Positions 37,146-46,238 of a stretch of DNA of 64,000 nucleotides are shown here, in pieces (the stretch's first letter is position 1; each line of letters starts with the position of its first letter). The DNA is taken from the NCBI RefSeq assembly GCF_002979755.1, contig NZ_PCPP01000001.1, positions 1,210,665 through 1,274,664 on the forward strand, given 5' to 3'. The notes beneath the pieces are model-generated. The model saw nothing but the letters and a program-made list of their open reading frames with translations, was not told the DNA's origin and did not search any database. This DNA is from Chryseobacterium culicis (lineage in GTDB: Bacteria > Bacteroidota > Bacteroidia > Flavobacteriales > Weeksellaceae). The position numbers and the translations under genes were made by a program.

Positions 37146-38528
37146 ATGGATACTATGCAGCAGACTGTTGTTATTAATGTGGTAGGGCTTACTTCTGCCC
37201 TACTTCAAAATTCTGATTTATTTATCAGCCAGTGGATGAAAAAAAATAAACATTTAAGGGTCATAGAACCGGTAATCCCGGCACTGACCTGTTCAGCTCA
37301 GACTACTTATCTAACGGGTAAATGGCCATCTGAACATGGGATTGTAGGCAATGGGTGGTATGACAGAACTGATTGTGAGATAAAAATGTGGAAACAATCC
37401 AATAAGCTGATCCAGTCCCCAAAAATTTGGGATCTGGCTAAGGAAATTAATCCTGATTTTACGTGTGCCAATCTGTTTTGGTGGTACAATATGTATTCGG
37501 ATGCCGATTTCACTGTTACCCCACGTCCGCAATACAGAGCTGATGGTCAAAAAAAACCGGACTGCTATTCTAAACCTGGCAACCTTAGAAAGCGTCTTCA
37601 GCAACAGCTTGGAGTCTTTCCTCTTTTTGATTTTTGGGGTCCTAAAACCACTATCCGTTCAAGCCGATGGATTGCCAATGCTTCAAAATTAGTTTATACC
37701 TGGTACAAGCCTACTTTAAATCTGGTGTATTTACCTCATCTGGATTATTGCTGTCAGAAATTCCCTTCCTCTTCCGAAGAAATACATGAAGAAGTAAAAG
37801 CTATTGATAACGTAGTTAAAGACCTGATTGAATTCTATGAGAGCCATGGAGTAAAACCCGTCATCTTATCAGAATATGGGATTACCAACGTCAGCAATCC
37901 TATAGATATCAATAGAATGTTACGTTACAAAGGGCTGTTACAAATCAGGGAAGAAAACGGCCGGGAGCTTTTAGACCCGGGAGAATCTAAAGCATTTGCT
38001 CTGGCTGATCATCAGATAGCCCATATTTATGTAAAAGATAAAAGCATCATTCCAGCATTGAAAAACTCTCTGGAGAAAAAAACTGGCATTGCAAAAGTAC
38101 TCGCTGGTGATGAAAAAAAAGAATACCATCTGGATCATGCACGTTCAGGCGACCTTATTCTTTTGGCAGAGGAAAACAGCTGGTTCACCTATTATTATTG
38201 GCTGGAAGACAAAAAAGCTCCAGACTTCGCCCGAACTGTTGAAATCCATAAAAAACCAGGTTATGATCCTGCTGAGCTTTTTCTGGATCCTAAAAAAACA
38301 ATGATTAAACCGACCATCTTTTTAAAGCTCCTACAAAAAAAACTGGGCTTCAGAACTCTTATGGATGTAATTCCCCTGGATGCATCACTGGTAAACGGTT
38401 CACATGGAATTATCCCCAAGGAAGACCATCATAAACCCATTCTTATCAGCGAGCTACAATCAAATTCAAACATTGAAAGCATAGAGGTCTGTCAGCATTT
38501 GCTCAATATTATTTTTAAGAATAATTAA
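37146..38528 (+). CDS. eboF: Nucleotide pyrophosphatase/alkaline phosphatase-like protein EboF
   Basis: 460 aa of the alkaline-phosphatase superfamily (phosphodiesterase/nucleotide pyrophosphatase branch). The nucleophile Thr is in ALTCSAQTTYLTGKWPSEHG; metal ligands include YLPHLDYCCQ, ILSEYG and NGSHGIIP. Lacks a signal peptide. Last gene of the ebo run, 7 bp after eboE. No terminator is evident downstream. Confidence 0.88.
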   Translation: MDTMQQTVVINVVGLTSALLQNSDLFISQWMKKNKHLRVIEPVIPALTCSAQTTYLTGKWPSEHGIVGNGWYDRTDCEIKMWKQSNKLIQSPKIWDLAKEINPDFTCANLFWWYNMYSDADFTVTPRPQYRADGQKKPDCYSKPGNLRKRLQQQLGVFPLFDFWGPKTTIRSSRWIANASKLVYTWYKPTLNLVYLPHLDYCCQKFPSSSEEIHEEVKAIDNVVKDLIEFYESHGVKPVILSEYGITNVSNPIDINRMLRYKGLLQIREENGRELLDPGESKAFALADHQIAHIYVKDKSIIPALKNSLEKKTGIAKVLAGDEKKEYHLDHARSGDLILLAEENSWFTYYYWLEDKKAPDFARTVEIHKKPGYDPAELFLDPKKTMIKPTIFLKLLQKKLGFRTLMDVIPLDASLVNGSHGIIPKEDHHKPILISELQSNSNIESIEVCQHLLNIIFKNN

Positions 38529-38772
38529 AATAGAAGGGAGTGATAATTTTCTGTCATACCAGTCAAAAAATCTTGAAATACAACCTGTCATCATCTGTTC
38601 AGATATGGTGAATATCATGAATCTAAACTACCAAAGACCGCATTTCAAACTACAGCAGTGTAGGTTTAATTGCACGGAAAATATATGGATCGGATAAGTC
38701 AAAAAATTAAATTTGTTAGCAGATAGTTGATGGAATAAAAATATTTATATAGTAATTTTTAATTTTTTAATT
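38529..38772 (+). promoter_or_regulatory. Gap between ebo cluster and the T4SS-linked lipase, with promoter
   Basis: 244 bp without a gene. TAAATTTG at 38708-38715 is an exact TAnnTTTG match 57 nt before the GDSL gene start and is probably its -7 box. The -33 element is unclear. Confidence 0.5.
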
Positions 38773-40452
38773 ATGATCGATAGAATAGTAATTTTAGGAG
38801 ACAGTATGTCGGACTTCGGCATAAAAAAGAATACCATAACAGGTATGCTGGCAAGGGCTACAGGTGCCATGCGTGTTAATTCTGTGGGACGTTTTAGTGA
38901 CACAAAAAACTGGGCTGATTTCATGTGGGAATGGTCTGGTGGTGAGAGTTTAATAGATGGTAAAGATAAGAAACAGGCTAATGCTTTAACGGAGAAGCAT
39001 ATGTCTCTGAAAGAATCAACTCACGGAAGTCCTGATAACAGGTTGTCTTTCGTAAACTATGCGGTAGGCGGTGCAGTAGTCAATGAAAGGGAAAAGCTGG
39101 CACACAAAATAGCGCTGACAACCATTGTGGAACAGAAAGACAAATATTTCAAAGAATTAGATAGTGATACTTCCAAGCCTAAAAACACGTTACATATTGT
39201 TTGGATTGGTTTAAACGATACTGTTACTGACGGTAAAGATCCTGCATTAATGAAGTCAGTCGTTGCCCAGGTCAAAGATTTAACTGATCAGATTCGGGAT
39301 CGTGTTGCTAAGGATGGAGGAAAATCATATTTTATGGTGATCAATAATCCTGCTCCAGTGGAAGCAGTACGTTACGCTAAATCACAGAACGATCCGACCG
39401 TATTAAAAGCCCAGGAAGCTACGTTGGAATTTAACAAACACCTCAAAGAAGCATTTCCGGATAAGTATAATGATACGATGGTTGTTGATATGTATGAGGC
39501 ACTTAAAACCAATTTATATCATTTACGTCTCATAAAAGCGGCACAGCGTCACGGCAGAAAAGTAGAATTTGAAAAACCAGAAAACAGCACAGATACTTCG
39601 CTTGCCAATACCCTAAAGGAATTTGAAGCAATATATAAAGAGACTAAAGGGGGTAAGGAAATATTCGCTGAAATTCAGCCTCTACTGGATAAAGCACTTA
39701 AGACTGATAATGAGATTGTTCTTCATAAGGAAGTGAGTGATTTAATCATTAAGAAAATGGCAGATCCTAAAATAGCAGCTGAAAAACTTCCGAGCATAAA
39801 GGCTATCAAAAATGCATTAATGGTTACCGGAACCTATCCGAGCCAGATCGATTTTGTTGCAAAGTATTATCAACAAATAAAACCTGAAAAACATCAGGAA
39901 GATATTGCCAAACTTCGAGTAGAACTTGATAAAGTATTTGCAAACAATCTTCCTAAACAGCTGGAGGATAATTTAAATGTTGCCAATACAGCGTTATACG
40001 ACGAAGTTGCTACTTTGTTAAGAGAAAATAAAGACGGTACCTTCAGGAACGACAATAGTACATTTAGAAAATTATTGGATAATGTAACTGCCAATAACCT
40101 GGGATTTGTCGCTACATCAGATGGAGCCCACCCAACCCAGGCAGCTTATAAAGTTATTGCTTTAACTATTGCGTCCCATCTCGTTCAAGGCTTTTCTGTT
40201 TCTCCAAGCCCTGACTTTGTACAGAAAGCGCAGGATGCACTCGTTGAGGCTGAAGTTTTTGAAAAAGGAGTAAAGATTCCACTTACCCGTTCAAATGATC
40301 AGTCAGCTCCGGTAGATCTTAATAAATTTACTACACCTACTGTGAAGGCAAATCCAAAGGCAGCTCTTACTGCTGAAGCCCTAAGACAGCAGCAGCTAAA
40401 AGGTATAAAACAAGAAAAACCTAACCCTAAGACCCATCATACCAGCCTTTAA
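38773..40452 (+). CDS. Cytosolic GDSL/SGNH hydrolase, candidate T4SS cargo
   Basis: 559 aa with no signal peptide, unlike most GDSL lipases. Block I is ILGDSMSDFG (Ser11), then VNSVGRFSDTKNWADFMWEW, block II NYAVGGAV, block III WIGLND, and block V DGAHPT (Asp450, His453), so the Ser-Asp-His triad is complete. Between blocks III and V there is an unusually long helical insert of roughly 290 residues. The hydrophilic tail carries L-x-x-F-T-x-P (LNKFTTP, 40318-40338), with the Phe 41 residues from the end; the same motif ends two other proteins bordering the T4SS genes. GDSL hydrolases of this type act on phospholipids or other esters. I infer an exported lipase effector. Confidence 0.85.
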   Translation: MIDRIVILGDSMSDFGIKKNTITGMLARATGAMRVNSVGRFSDTKNWADFMWEWSGGESLIDGKDKKQANALTEKHMSLKESTHGSPDNRLSFVNYAVGGAVVNEREKLAHKIALTTIVEQKDKYFKELDSDTSKPKNTLHIVWIGLNDTVTDGKDPALMKSVVAQVKDLTDQIRDRVAKDGGKSYFMVINNPAPVEAVRYAKSQNDPTVLKAQEATLEFNKHLKEAFPDKYNDTMVVDMYEALKTNLYHLRLIKAAQRHGRKVEFEKPENSTDTSLANTLKEFEAIYKETKGGKEIFAEIQPLLDKALKTDNEIVLHKEVSDLIIKKMADPKIAAEKLPSIKAIKNALMVTGTYPSQIDFVAKYYQQIKPEKHQEDIAKLRVELDKVFANNLPKQLEDNLNVANTALYDEVATLLRENKDGTFRNDNSTFRKLLDNVTANNLGFVATSDGAHPTQAAYKVIALTIASHLVQGFSVSPSPDFVQKAQDALVEAEVFEKGVKIPLTRSNDQSAPVDLNKFTTPTVKANPKAALTAEALRQQQLKGIKQEKPNPKTHHTSL

Positions 40453-40497
40453 AAATAAACAGAAGTGATTTGAGAGGTTAATTTAAGTAGATCAATT

Positions 40498-40580
40498 AAA
40501 GTTTACAACGCTATTATGCTAAACATTAAGTACGCTTAGAATATAAGTGTTCCCTAGTATTAATAACGTTGTAAACTTTT
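40498..40580. repeat. 83-bp element bounded by inverted repeats
   Basis: Arms AAAGTTTACAACG (40498-40510) and CGTTGTAAACTTT (40567-40579) are perfect 13-bp inverted copies, extended to about 18 by CTATTA/TAATAA with one mismatch. The 56-bp centre is also partly self-complementary. Found between two candidate cargo genes. It could be a MITE relic, a large operator or an RNA hairpin. No clear target duplication. Confidence 0.6.
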
Positions 40581-40634
40581 ACAATGTATTCACTAAATAA
40601 ACGGTCAGTTCTTTACCATTTTAATATATATAAT

Positions 40635-41279
40635 ATGCCTCAAACAACTAGCTCTAATGCAAAACAAGAGAATACTGATTTTATAGATGAAAACACAAAG
40701 ACGGGCAGTTCTGAAATAGAAAAACCTCAGAAGGGAAAGGGAATTCGTTTCCTCGATTCTATTGTGGAAAGTGGTTCTTTTATTAAGCAGGCTTTGAAAT
40801 CTACTGCAATTGGAGTCGCTGCAGGATTTGCTTTTTCATTACTTTTTCCTCCATTGGGAATAGCCATCATGGCAATTTCTGCAATAGCCGGTGTGGCTGC
40901 AATAGGAACGAAAGTAGCGTACAGTTATGCTAAAACAAAAGCGGAAAACAGTTCTCCTAAAGAAAGCACTGAAACAAAGGCTGAAATACTTCGTGAGATT
41001 ACCAGAACGTTAATGGAAGAGAAATTATCAAAAAATAAAGAGGAAATTAAGCAACAGGAAAAAAAGAATGGTATAAAGAATGGTGAGGCTGATAATAGCC
41101 GTGAACTGAGAAAATCTGTGATCAATACTAATGAATCCGGCTTAGCAGTGTTTACCAAACCATTAAACAGCCTTAATCCTGATATAAAACAGAATGCTAC
41201 AGCTTCAAAAAGCAAAACACAGCAGAAAGAAACGCAAAGTGCCCAAAAAAATACGGGAATGAGACGTAATACATTATAA
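40635..41279 (+). CDS. Unknown protein with hydrophobic centre, candidate T4SS cargo
   Basis: 214 aa from ATG 40635 (MPQTTSSN); the frame opens at 40584 but the first 17 residues fall next to the inverted repeat and look non-coding. Polar N-terminus (1-55), a hydrophobic hairpin (about 59-95: AIGVAAGFAFSLLFPPLGIA then ISAIAGVAAIG), and a long charged, probably disordered tail. The tail contains LAVFTKP (41142-41162) with the Phe 42 residues from the end, matching the GDSL and HAD-like proteins. The hydrophobic hairpin could insert into a membrane. Not recognised as any known family. Confidence 0.7.
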   Translation: MPQTTSSNAKQENTDFIDENTKTGSSEIEKPQKGKGIRFLDSIVESGSFIKQALKSTAIGVAAGFAFSLLFPPLGIAIMAISAIAGVAAIGTKVAYSYAKTKAENSSPKESTETKAEILREITRTLMEEKLSKNKEEIKQQEKKNGIKNGEADNSRELRKSVINTNESGLAVFTKPLNSLNPDIKQNATASKSKTQQKETQSAQKNTGMRRNTL

Positions 41280-41470
41280 TGTCTGTAATAATTCCTTGAG
41301 ATGTAATAGGCTTTTTATTTGACATAACCTACCCGTTATTTCTTAGACGAAAACAAGGCTTGCTACACTTGTTCAAGGATGTTTTTCAGATGGGTTTTAA
41401 GCTGGTGAAGTCAATTAATAACAGATAAAATTTGATTTCAAGATTGATATTCACTGCAATAATTGAAATA

Positions 41471-41512
41471 AAAAGTAATGGTTCTTTAGTTAAGAGCCAT
41501 TACTTTTTTTTG
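41471..41512. terminator. Bidirectional terminator between cargo gene and T4SS operon
   Basis: AAAAGTAATGGTTCTT pairs with AAGAGCCATTACTTTT (one G-T pair), loop TAGTT, flanked by an A-run and T8. It separates the + strand cargo gene from the end of the minus-strand T4SS operon. Confidence 0.88.
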
Positions 41513-41579
41513 TGATTTATTTTAAAGCTAAAAAAGAATTCCTCACTTAAAACTGACTTCATATCAGTCAGACCTGTTT

Positions 41580-42422
41580 TTATTTAGATTTTAACGCATT
41601 AAAAGCTTTTCCGGGTAAACCTCTTAAAACAGAACCAGCCTTATTACTAAATTTATTACCCGATTCAGGATCTACTAAAAGATTAGCGAATTGTGGAACT
41701 TTTAATATCATCAATATCATGATAACCTGAAAAGCAATGGAAAGAAGAACATTCGTAAATTCGGTATTTCCAACAGGCAAAAGAACGATAATCACTTTCA
41801 AAATCGTTAATATGGGTTCCCATAACAGTATAGACAGAAAGCCAAAGAACCATGACTTCAGAATTCTTTCATTAGATACAATAAGGGAAAACGGTAACAC
41901 AAATATTCCCAAAACATAATAGACAAATATCATCAGCAATTGTCTCATTAATATATATCCTCCCACAACAGAAGCAATAAAATAAATAATGATATGGAAA
42001 AGTTCTAAGAAAGGGTTGACCTGCAGCACATCATACACTCCATTTCCATCTGCTCCTGTTCCCTGCACATGGGTTATAGCCGTTTGAAAGGCTTTCTCAA
42101 AATCACCAGGGCTCCGTCCTGTCACTTTATAGGCACCATGTTTTACAATATCTGATAGAATATCTACCGTATCAAATAATAATAATTTGACCAAAGGAAT
42201 GTATAATGTGATGGCCATAAGCGTGAGAATAGGCCTTAAAAGAGCATCTCGCCCAATCTTTTCATCCGGATCAGCCATTGCTTTCATTACTTTATACCCT
42301 ACAAAAACAAAAGTAAATGTAACGGCTATGAGGAGAACATAGGGTCTCGACTCTGTAATAAAGAGTTCAAATCTGGTTTGAAGAATGGATCTATATTGAT
42401 TTAAAATTTCATCTATTGTCAT
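41580..42422 (-). CDS. TraJ/VirB6-like inner-membrane T4SS protein
   Basis: 280 aa with about six transmembrane segments (for example YVLLIAVTFTFVFVGYKV, LFHIIIYFIASVVGGYILM, SIAFQVIMILMILKVPQ) and a short basic tail. Topology, length and place in a Tra cluster fit the Bacteroidetes TraJ family, the VirB6-like channel base. Last gene of the minus-strand T4SS run. Assignment rests on topology and context more than on a signature motif. Confidence 0.65.
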   Translation of the reverse strand: MTIDEILNQYRSILQTRFELFITESRPYVLLIAVTFTFVFVGYKVMKAMADPDEKIGRDALLRPILTLMAITLYIPLVKLLLFDTVDILSDIVKHGAYKVTGRSPGDFEKAFQTAITHVQGTGADGNGVYDVLQVNPFLELFHIIIYFIASVVGGYILMRQLLMIFVYYVLGIFVLPFSLIVSNERILKSWFFGFLSILLWEPILTILKVIIVLLPVGNTEFTNVLLSIAFQVIMILMILKVPQFANLLVDPESGNKFSNKAGSVLRGLPGKAFNALKSK

Positions 42423-42474
42423 TTAGCTTGTAGTTTTTTATCCATCAATAACTTTATATTTACAGATGTTATTA

Positions 42475-43062
42475 TTAATTATTTAATAGTACTTTATTGA
42501 TGACCGATAGGGATTCAATATCTTTCTTGATAGACAAAACAATGGCTCTTATTTTCAAAATCCTTGTTAAAAGCTTTCCAAAAACAGTATAAAACTGCCC
42601 TAAACCTCCCGAAAGAAGTCCTGATGCCAGATATCGTTTGTAGTCAGAATCAGCTTCCTCTAAATATCTGTTTTCAATGTCCAGTTCTTCAGATTTCTTT
42701 CCCAGGGAATGTTTAAGAAATAATGGATTGAACTTTATGATGTTAATGACCTTTTTTATATTTTTTATATCTTTTTTGGTCGTCTCAATCGTAGCGATAG
42801 AGGCAGCAGCAAGCGCAAGGCTATTGATGTTGGCTACACTCTTTTTATCATCAATCTCTTTTTCCAGCTTTATCAGTTTTTCAATTAACTTATTTTGTTC
42901 ATCTTTTAGATAAATTTCTCCTCCTAAACCTGCAATAATTCCGGTTTTGGTTCCTGCAACAGTATAATCATTAATATCAAAAGACCATGTCTGTGTATAA
43001 AACAAACTAAAGCTAAAAAGAAGAAGAAATGTAGATAGGGGTTTAATAGTTTTCATCTTCAA
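42475..43062 (-). CDS. Secreted T4SS-linked protein, unknown 5
   Basis: 195 aa with a signal peptide (TIKPLSTFLLLFSFSLFYTQ). The mature part is mainly helical and Lys/Ile-rich, with heptad-like stretches (IEKLIKLEKEIDDKK) and an Ala-rich hydrophobic patch. ATG 43062 overlaps the previous gene's end by 20 bp. Its position before the TraJ-like gene is where CTnDOT-type systems place TraI, a VirB5-like helical protein, but no sequence match is apparent. Confidence 0.7.
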   Translation of the reverse strand: MKMKTIKPLSTFLLLFSFSLFYTQTWSFDINDYTVAGTKTGIIAGLGGEIYLKDEQNKLIEKLIKLEKEIDDKKSVANINSLALAAASIATIETTKKDIKNIKKVINIIKFNPLFLKHSLGKKSEELDIENRYLEEADSDYKRYLASGLLSGGLGQFYTVFGKLLTRILKIRAIVLSIKKDIESLSVINKVLLNN

Positions 43063-43600
43063 GTGTTACTCGTATTACTTTATCTAAGGCCTGTTGAATT
43101 AAGCGCAGCCGCTCTCCCTCAGGAATATAGTTGGTCGTATCCAGATAGTTGGTAATGTTTTCTTTCTCAGCATCAAATTTCTTTTTGAATCTTCTTCTTA
43201 CCAAAGCATTTGAAAGTTTACCACTTGCAAGCGGGGAAACAGCCACGATCGGATATTTATCCTTTATATAATCATAACTTGTTCCGGATAAAAATTTCAG
43301 CATATCGTCTTTCTTTGAAGTTAAACCAGATGATATACGGGTAAGTTCTTTATTAGGTTCTATATAAATGTCTTTTGTTCTTGCAACAACCCCTGTTTTG
43401 GTTATAGCGTATGCTTCTAGTTTTCTATGGGCTGAGGCCATATCTTTGTAATATGTCTTTGACAGGAGATCATTAGCTGACCAATTCCAAGTGAAATGAA
43501 ACGTAATAAGCTGAGCTTTGGGAAGTACAGATAACAATAATGATCCTATGAAAAATGCCTTAACACACAATGATTTGAAATTATTATATATTATATTCAT
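43043..43600 (-). CDS. Secreted T4SS-linked protein, unknown 4
   Basis: 185 aa. An N-terminal hydrophobic leader (AFFIGSLLLSVLPKAQ) is followed by ITFHFTWNWSANDLLSKTYY and a basic, helical body; ends in an acidic LEDENY. No family recognised. The 3' end overlaps the next gene. FxWNWSxND-type starts occur in periplasmic conjugation proteins of Bacteroidetes, but I cannot name one. Confidence 0.7.
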   Translation of the reverse strand: MNIIYNNFKSLCVKAFFIGSLLLSVLPKAQLITFHFTWNWSANDLLSKTYYKDMASAHRKLEAYAITKTGVVARTKDIYIEPNKELTRISSGLTSKKDDMLKFLSGTSYDYIKDKYPIVAVSPLASGKLSNALVRRRFKKKFDAEKENITNYLDTTNYIPEGERLRLIQQALDKVIRVTLEDENY

Positions 43601-43621
43601 GACTCTAAAAATTTATATTAA

Positions 43622-44176
43622 CTATTTGGCAAATTGCTGAACCAATTTCTTCTTTAGATTGCTCTCTTTTATATTACCATCCACCCTATCAAGTTCCCGG
43701 TTAATGGCAGACAATGACGCTCTTAATTCTTCATACAGATTAAATTTTTCTCCCAGAATGGTATTAATTTCGCCATTTAAGAAGTGGGAAGACATATTCT
43801 CAATCTGACTGTCCGCTGAAAGTAAATACACCCTGTTCTCTTTCTTTTTTGAATAAAACAGGAAAGAAAGCTTTTCATTATCCTGCCTAAGTTGACGAGA
43901 TCGGTCTCTGACATTATTGATAACATTATTTACCGTAGAGAGCCAGGCAACACCACCATAATACAGAAGCCTTTTTCTATACTCTTTTACAAAATCTTTA
44001 GTCCTTTTCTCCGTTGTTTCTTCTCTTCCCTTCAAAAATTCTAATTCTACAATAATTGCAATTGATCCAATATTCGAGGGGACATCCGATATGGGGCCAA
44101 TAGGATTATTGGCAACCGGCTGAGAATAAGCTTTTACTGAACCCAATAGTAATATTAGAATGAGAAACCTATACAT
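43622..44176 (-). CDS. Secreted T4SS-linked protein, unknown 3
   Basis: 184 aa with a signal peptide (MYRFLILILLLGSVKAYSQ). The mature part is a charged helical protein rich in Arg, Lys and Glu (RTKDFVKEYRKRLLYYGG), with a hydrophobic strand-like start. No known domain. It sits in the same 20-50-bp-spaced gene run as the other secreted T4SS proteins. Confidence 0.7.
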   Translation of the reverse strand: MYRFLILILLLGSVKAYSQPVANNPIGPISDVPSNIGSIAIIVELEFLKGREETTEKRTKDFVKEYRKRLLYYGGVAWLSTVNNVINNVRDRSRQLRQDNEKLSFLFYSKKKENRVYLLSADSQIENMSSHFLNGEINTILGEKFNLYEELRASLSAINRELDRVDGNIKESNLKKKLVQQFAK

Positions 44177-44223
44177 ATGGAAATAAATTTATAATAGGGT
44201 TACCAACAAGATTGTAGAGAAAA

Positions 44224-44814
44224 CTAAAATACAATTTCAAGGTTCTTGATCAATTGGATGAGATCCGGATTGCTTTGTATGAGAAGTGCCAAAGCAGGCA
44301 AAGTCATCACCCCAAAAACTTCCTTATCATTTTTAGAATATACCCTTACCAACAGATCACGAATTCTATAGATTTCCTGCCTTTCAGACGCTTTAATTTT
44401 TGAGGCATCAACATTTTGAAGAGCAAGAAGCACTAATTTATCTAAGGCTAAAGATTGTAAATAATCATTCTTAACATTCGTTATATAAGGAAGTTTTTTA
44501 AACCTATTCAATATAACAGGTCCTACACCTAAAGCCCCGGTTTTTATAGAGTTTTTAATAAAACTATTTTGTTTATCAAATTTGCTGGACTTTTTATAAT
44601 TCCTTTCTAAAAATTCTTCATCATTCTTAATCATTTCTTCTAGGTAATCATTCTGTAGTTTTAGCTGTATAGCTCTTGCAGCGGTATGTCCAGCAATTTC
44701 TAAAAGCTTCTGTCTTGTGTCCGAATCTGTATTATTCAAATGGATGGCAACATGTACAAACTGAGCCGAAAATAGCTGAAATGTGAAAAAAAACAAAAAT
44801 GGTAATGCTCTCAT
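44224..44814 (-). CDS. Secreted T4SS-linked protein, unknown 2
   Basis: 196 aa with a signal peptide (MRALPFLFFFTFQLFSAQ). Helical mature chain; a mid-region KTGALGVGPVILNRFKKLPY could contact a membrane. Not recognised. Shares size and export signal with its four neighbours but no clear sequence identity with them. Confidence 0.7.
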   Translation of the reverse strand: MRALPFLFFFTFQLFSAQFVHVAIHLNNTDSDTRQKLLEIAGHTAARAIQLKLQNDYLEEMIKNDEEFLERNYKKSSKFDKQNSFIKNSIKTGALGVGPVILNRFKKLPYITNVKNDYLQSLALDKLVLLALQNVDASKIKASERQEIYRIRDLLVRVYSKNDKEVFGVMTLPALALLIQSNPDLIQLIKNLEIVF

Positions 44815-44858
44815 AATACAATTTGTTAGAAATTATGATTGTTGAATAAATATTAAAA

Positions 44859-45356
44859 TTACTTAGGCACAAATCCTAATCTGTAGAATAGATTGCTTTG
44901 TTCCGCTTCATATTTCATTTCATCCAATTCCTTAGTCAGAAAATTGATCGTACTCATAAATCCTTCATCCAGCTTTTCTCTATTTCCGCGGTTAACTTTT
45001 ATCCCTACCCCTGCTATAAATGCCTCTTCTAATATGCTGTTTGCGGCTTTAATATATTCCAGTTTCTTTTTGCACTTGCTTTTTTTAACTGGATTAAGGT
45101 AAGGATTGCAGACATTGGAGTACCTGGCAAAGTTGATAAGGTTCTTTGTAGAGATCGTAGTTCTGGCCAGATTTTCAAATTCATTGACAGCCTCAATCTG
45201 AGCCAGCTCATCCAGGCTTTTCTTTGTGGATTTTTCATAATTATTAGTCGCATTTTTCTCAAAAATTCTTTCCACAAAACCTATGGGGTCAATATAGGGT
45301 AACTGTCCCTTATACTGCAGTGAAAAAAACAGTAATAGCAGAATCAGATATTTCAT
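44859..45356 (-). CDS. Secreted T4SS-linked protein, unknown 1
   Basis: 165 aa with a signal peptide (MKYLILLLLFFSLQYKGQ). It contains a pair of cysteines in SNVCNPYLNPVKKSKCKKK (about residues 81 and 93) that could form a periplasmic disulfide. Otherwise helical. Unknown family. It follows the TraN-like gene by 22 bp. Confidence 0.7.
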   Translation of the reverse strand: MKYLILLLLFFSLQYKGQLPYIDPIGFVERIFEKNATNNYEKSTKKSLDELAQIEAVNEFENLARTTISTKNLINFARYSNVCNPYLNPVKKSKCKKKLEYIKAANSILEEAFIAGVGIKVNRGNREKLDEGFMSTINFLTKELDEMKYEAEQSNLFYRLGFVPK

Positions 45357-45377
45357 AACTGAATAGATTAAGTAGAG

Positions 45378-46238
45378 TTATATATATTCCGGAAATAAAA
45401 GTTTCTTTCTGGGAATGCGGATATTTACGCTTCTGCCACCGGCATATTCCCCTACTTCAAGACTCAATATCTCATCTTCGTTTAATGTGAACTTGTCAAA
45501 GATGAAAGTAAGGATTCTCGTTTCACCCAGTTTAATATTTCGCTGGTCACCACAGGATTTTACAGGGGTCAGTATTCTCTCCTGATAGACATAATCTTTT
45601 TTGGCGGCATTGTTATTCTTCAGCTTTGATCTGAAAAGGATCTGGTCTATATCTAAAGTGATTTTAGAGGTATTATAAATTTCTACCCGTAAGACAATTT
45701 TATTCTGAAAGTTTCTGTAATAGATTCCATTTAAAGTCAGGTTCAATCCATCGTTATTATCTTTAATCTTTACGGTGGAAGGAGCACTTTCAGATAGCAT
45801 ACACAGCTCCTGAAGATCCTGTGCTGTTCTTTCTTCCTTTTCAATTTTGTTTATACTTTCCTTGGCAAAATAATCGATCTTAGTATTGGTTTCCACTGCT
45901 TTATAGGTTGTGATATCCGGGTCTCTGCTGTACCCCATATCAATAGAATAATAGCTTCCTTTACCATTAATAACCGTAAGATTCGCCTGCTGGCTCTTTG
46001 GATTCTCCAGCTCTTCACCTGTATGTTTTAATTTGAGCATATTACCAATGGTATCCGCAACGAAATAAGTAGATCCCACATCCACATACTTTATTTTTTC
46101 ATCAAAAATAATGTGGGTGGTCTTCACGTCTGAAACTTCAATGGCCTGGCGCTGAGATAAAGGCTCCAATATTTCCTGGGCAAAAGATCCCTGAGAACAG
46201 AGGAAAAATAGAATAAATAATACAATGTGTTTTTTCAT
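45378..46238 (-). CDS. TraN/VirB9-like T4SS outer-complex protein
   Basis: 286 aa with a signal peptide (MKKHIVLFILFFLCSQGSFAQ). Beta-rich, with two parts: an N-terminal region starting ILEPLSQRQAIEVSDVKTTHIIF and a C-terminal region with GIYYRNFQNKIVLRVEIYN and RILTPVKSCGDQR, both typical of TraN (DUF4138) proteins. TraN is thought to form the outer-membrane core with TraM and TraO, as VirB9 does; no TraO is found here. It overlaps the VirB4-like gene by 4 bp. Confidence 0.85.
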   Translation of the reverse strand: MKKHIVLFILFFLCSQGSFAQEILEPLSQRQAIEVSDVKTTHIIFDEKIKYVDVGSTYFVADTIGNMLKLKHTGEELENPKSQQANLTVINGKGSYYSIDMGYSRDPDITTYKAVETNTKIDYFAKESINKIEKEERTAQDLQELCMLSESAPSTVKIKDNNDGLNLTLNGIYYRNFQNKIVLRVEIYNTSKITLDIDQILFRSKLKNNNAAKKDYVYQERILTPVKSCGDQRNIKLGETRILTFIFDKFTLNEDEILSLEVGEYAGGRSVNIRIPRKKLLFPEYI

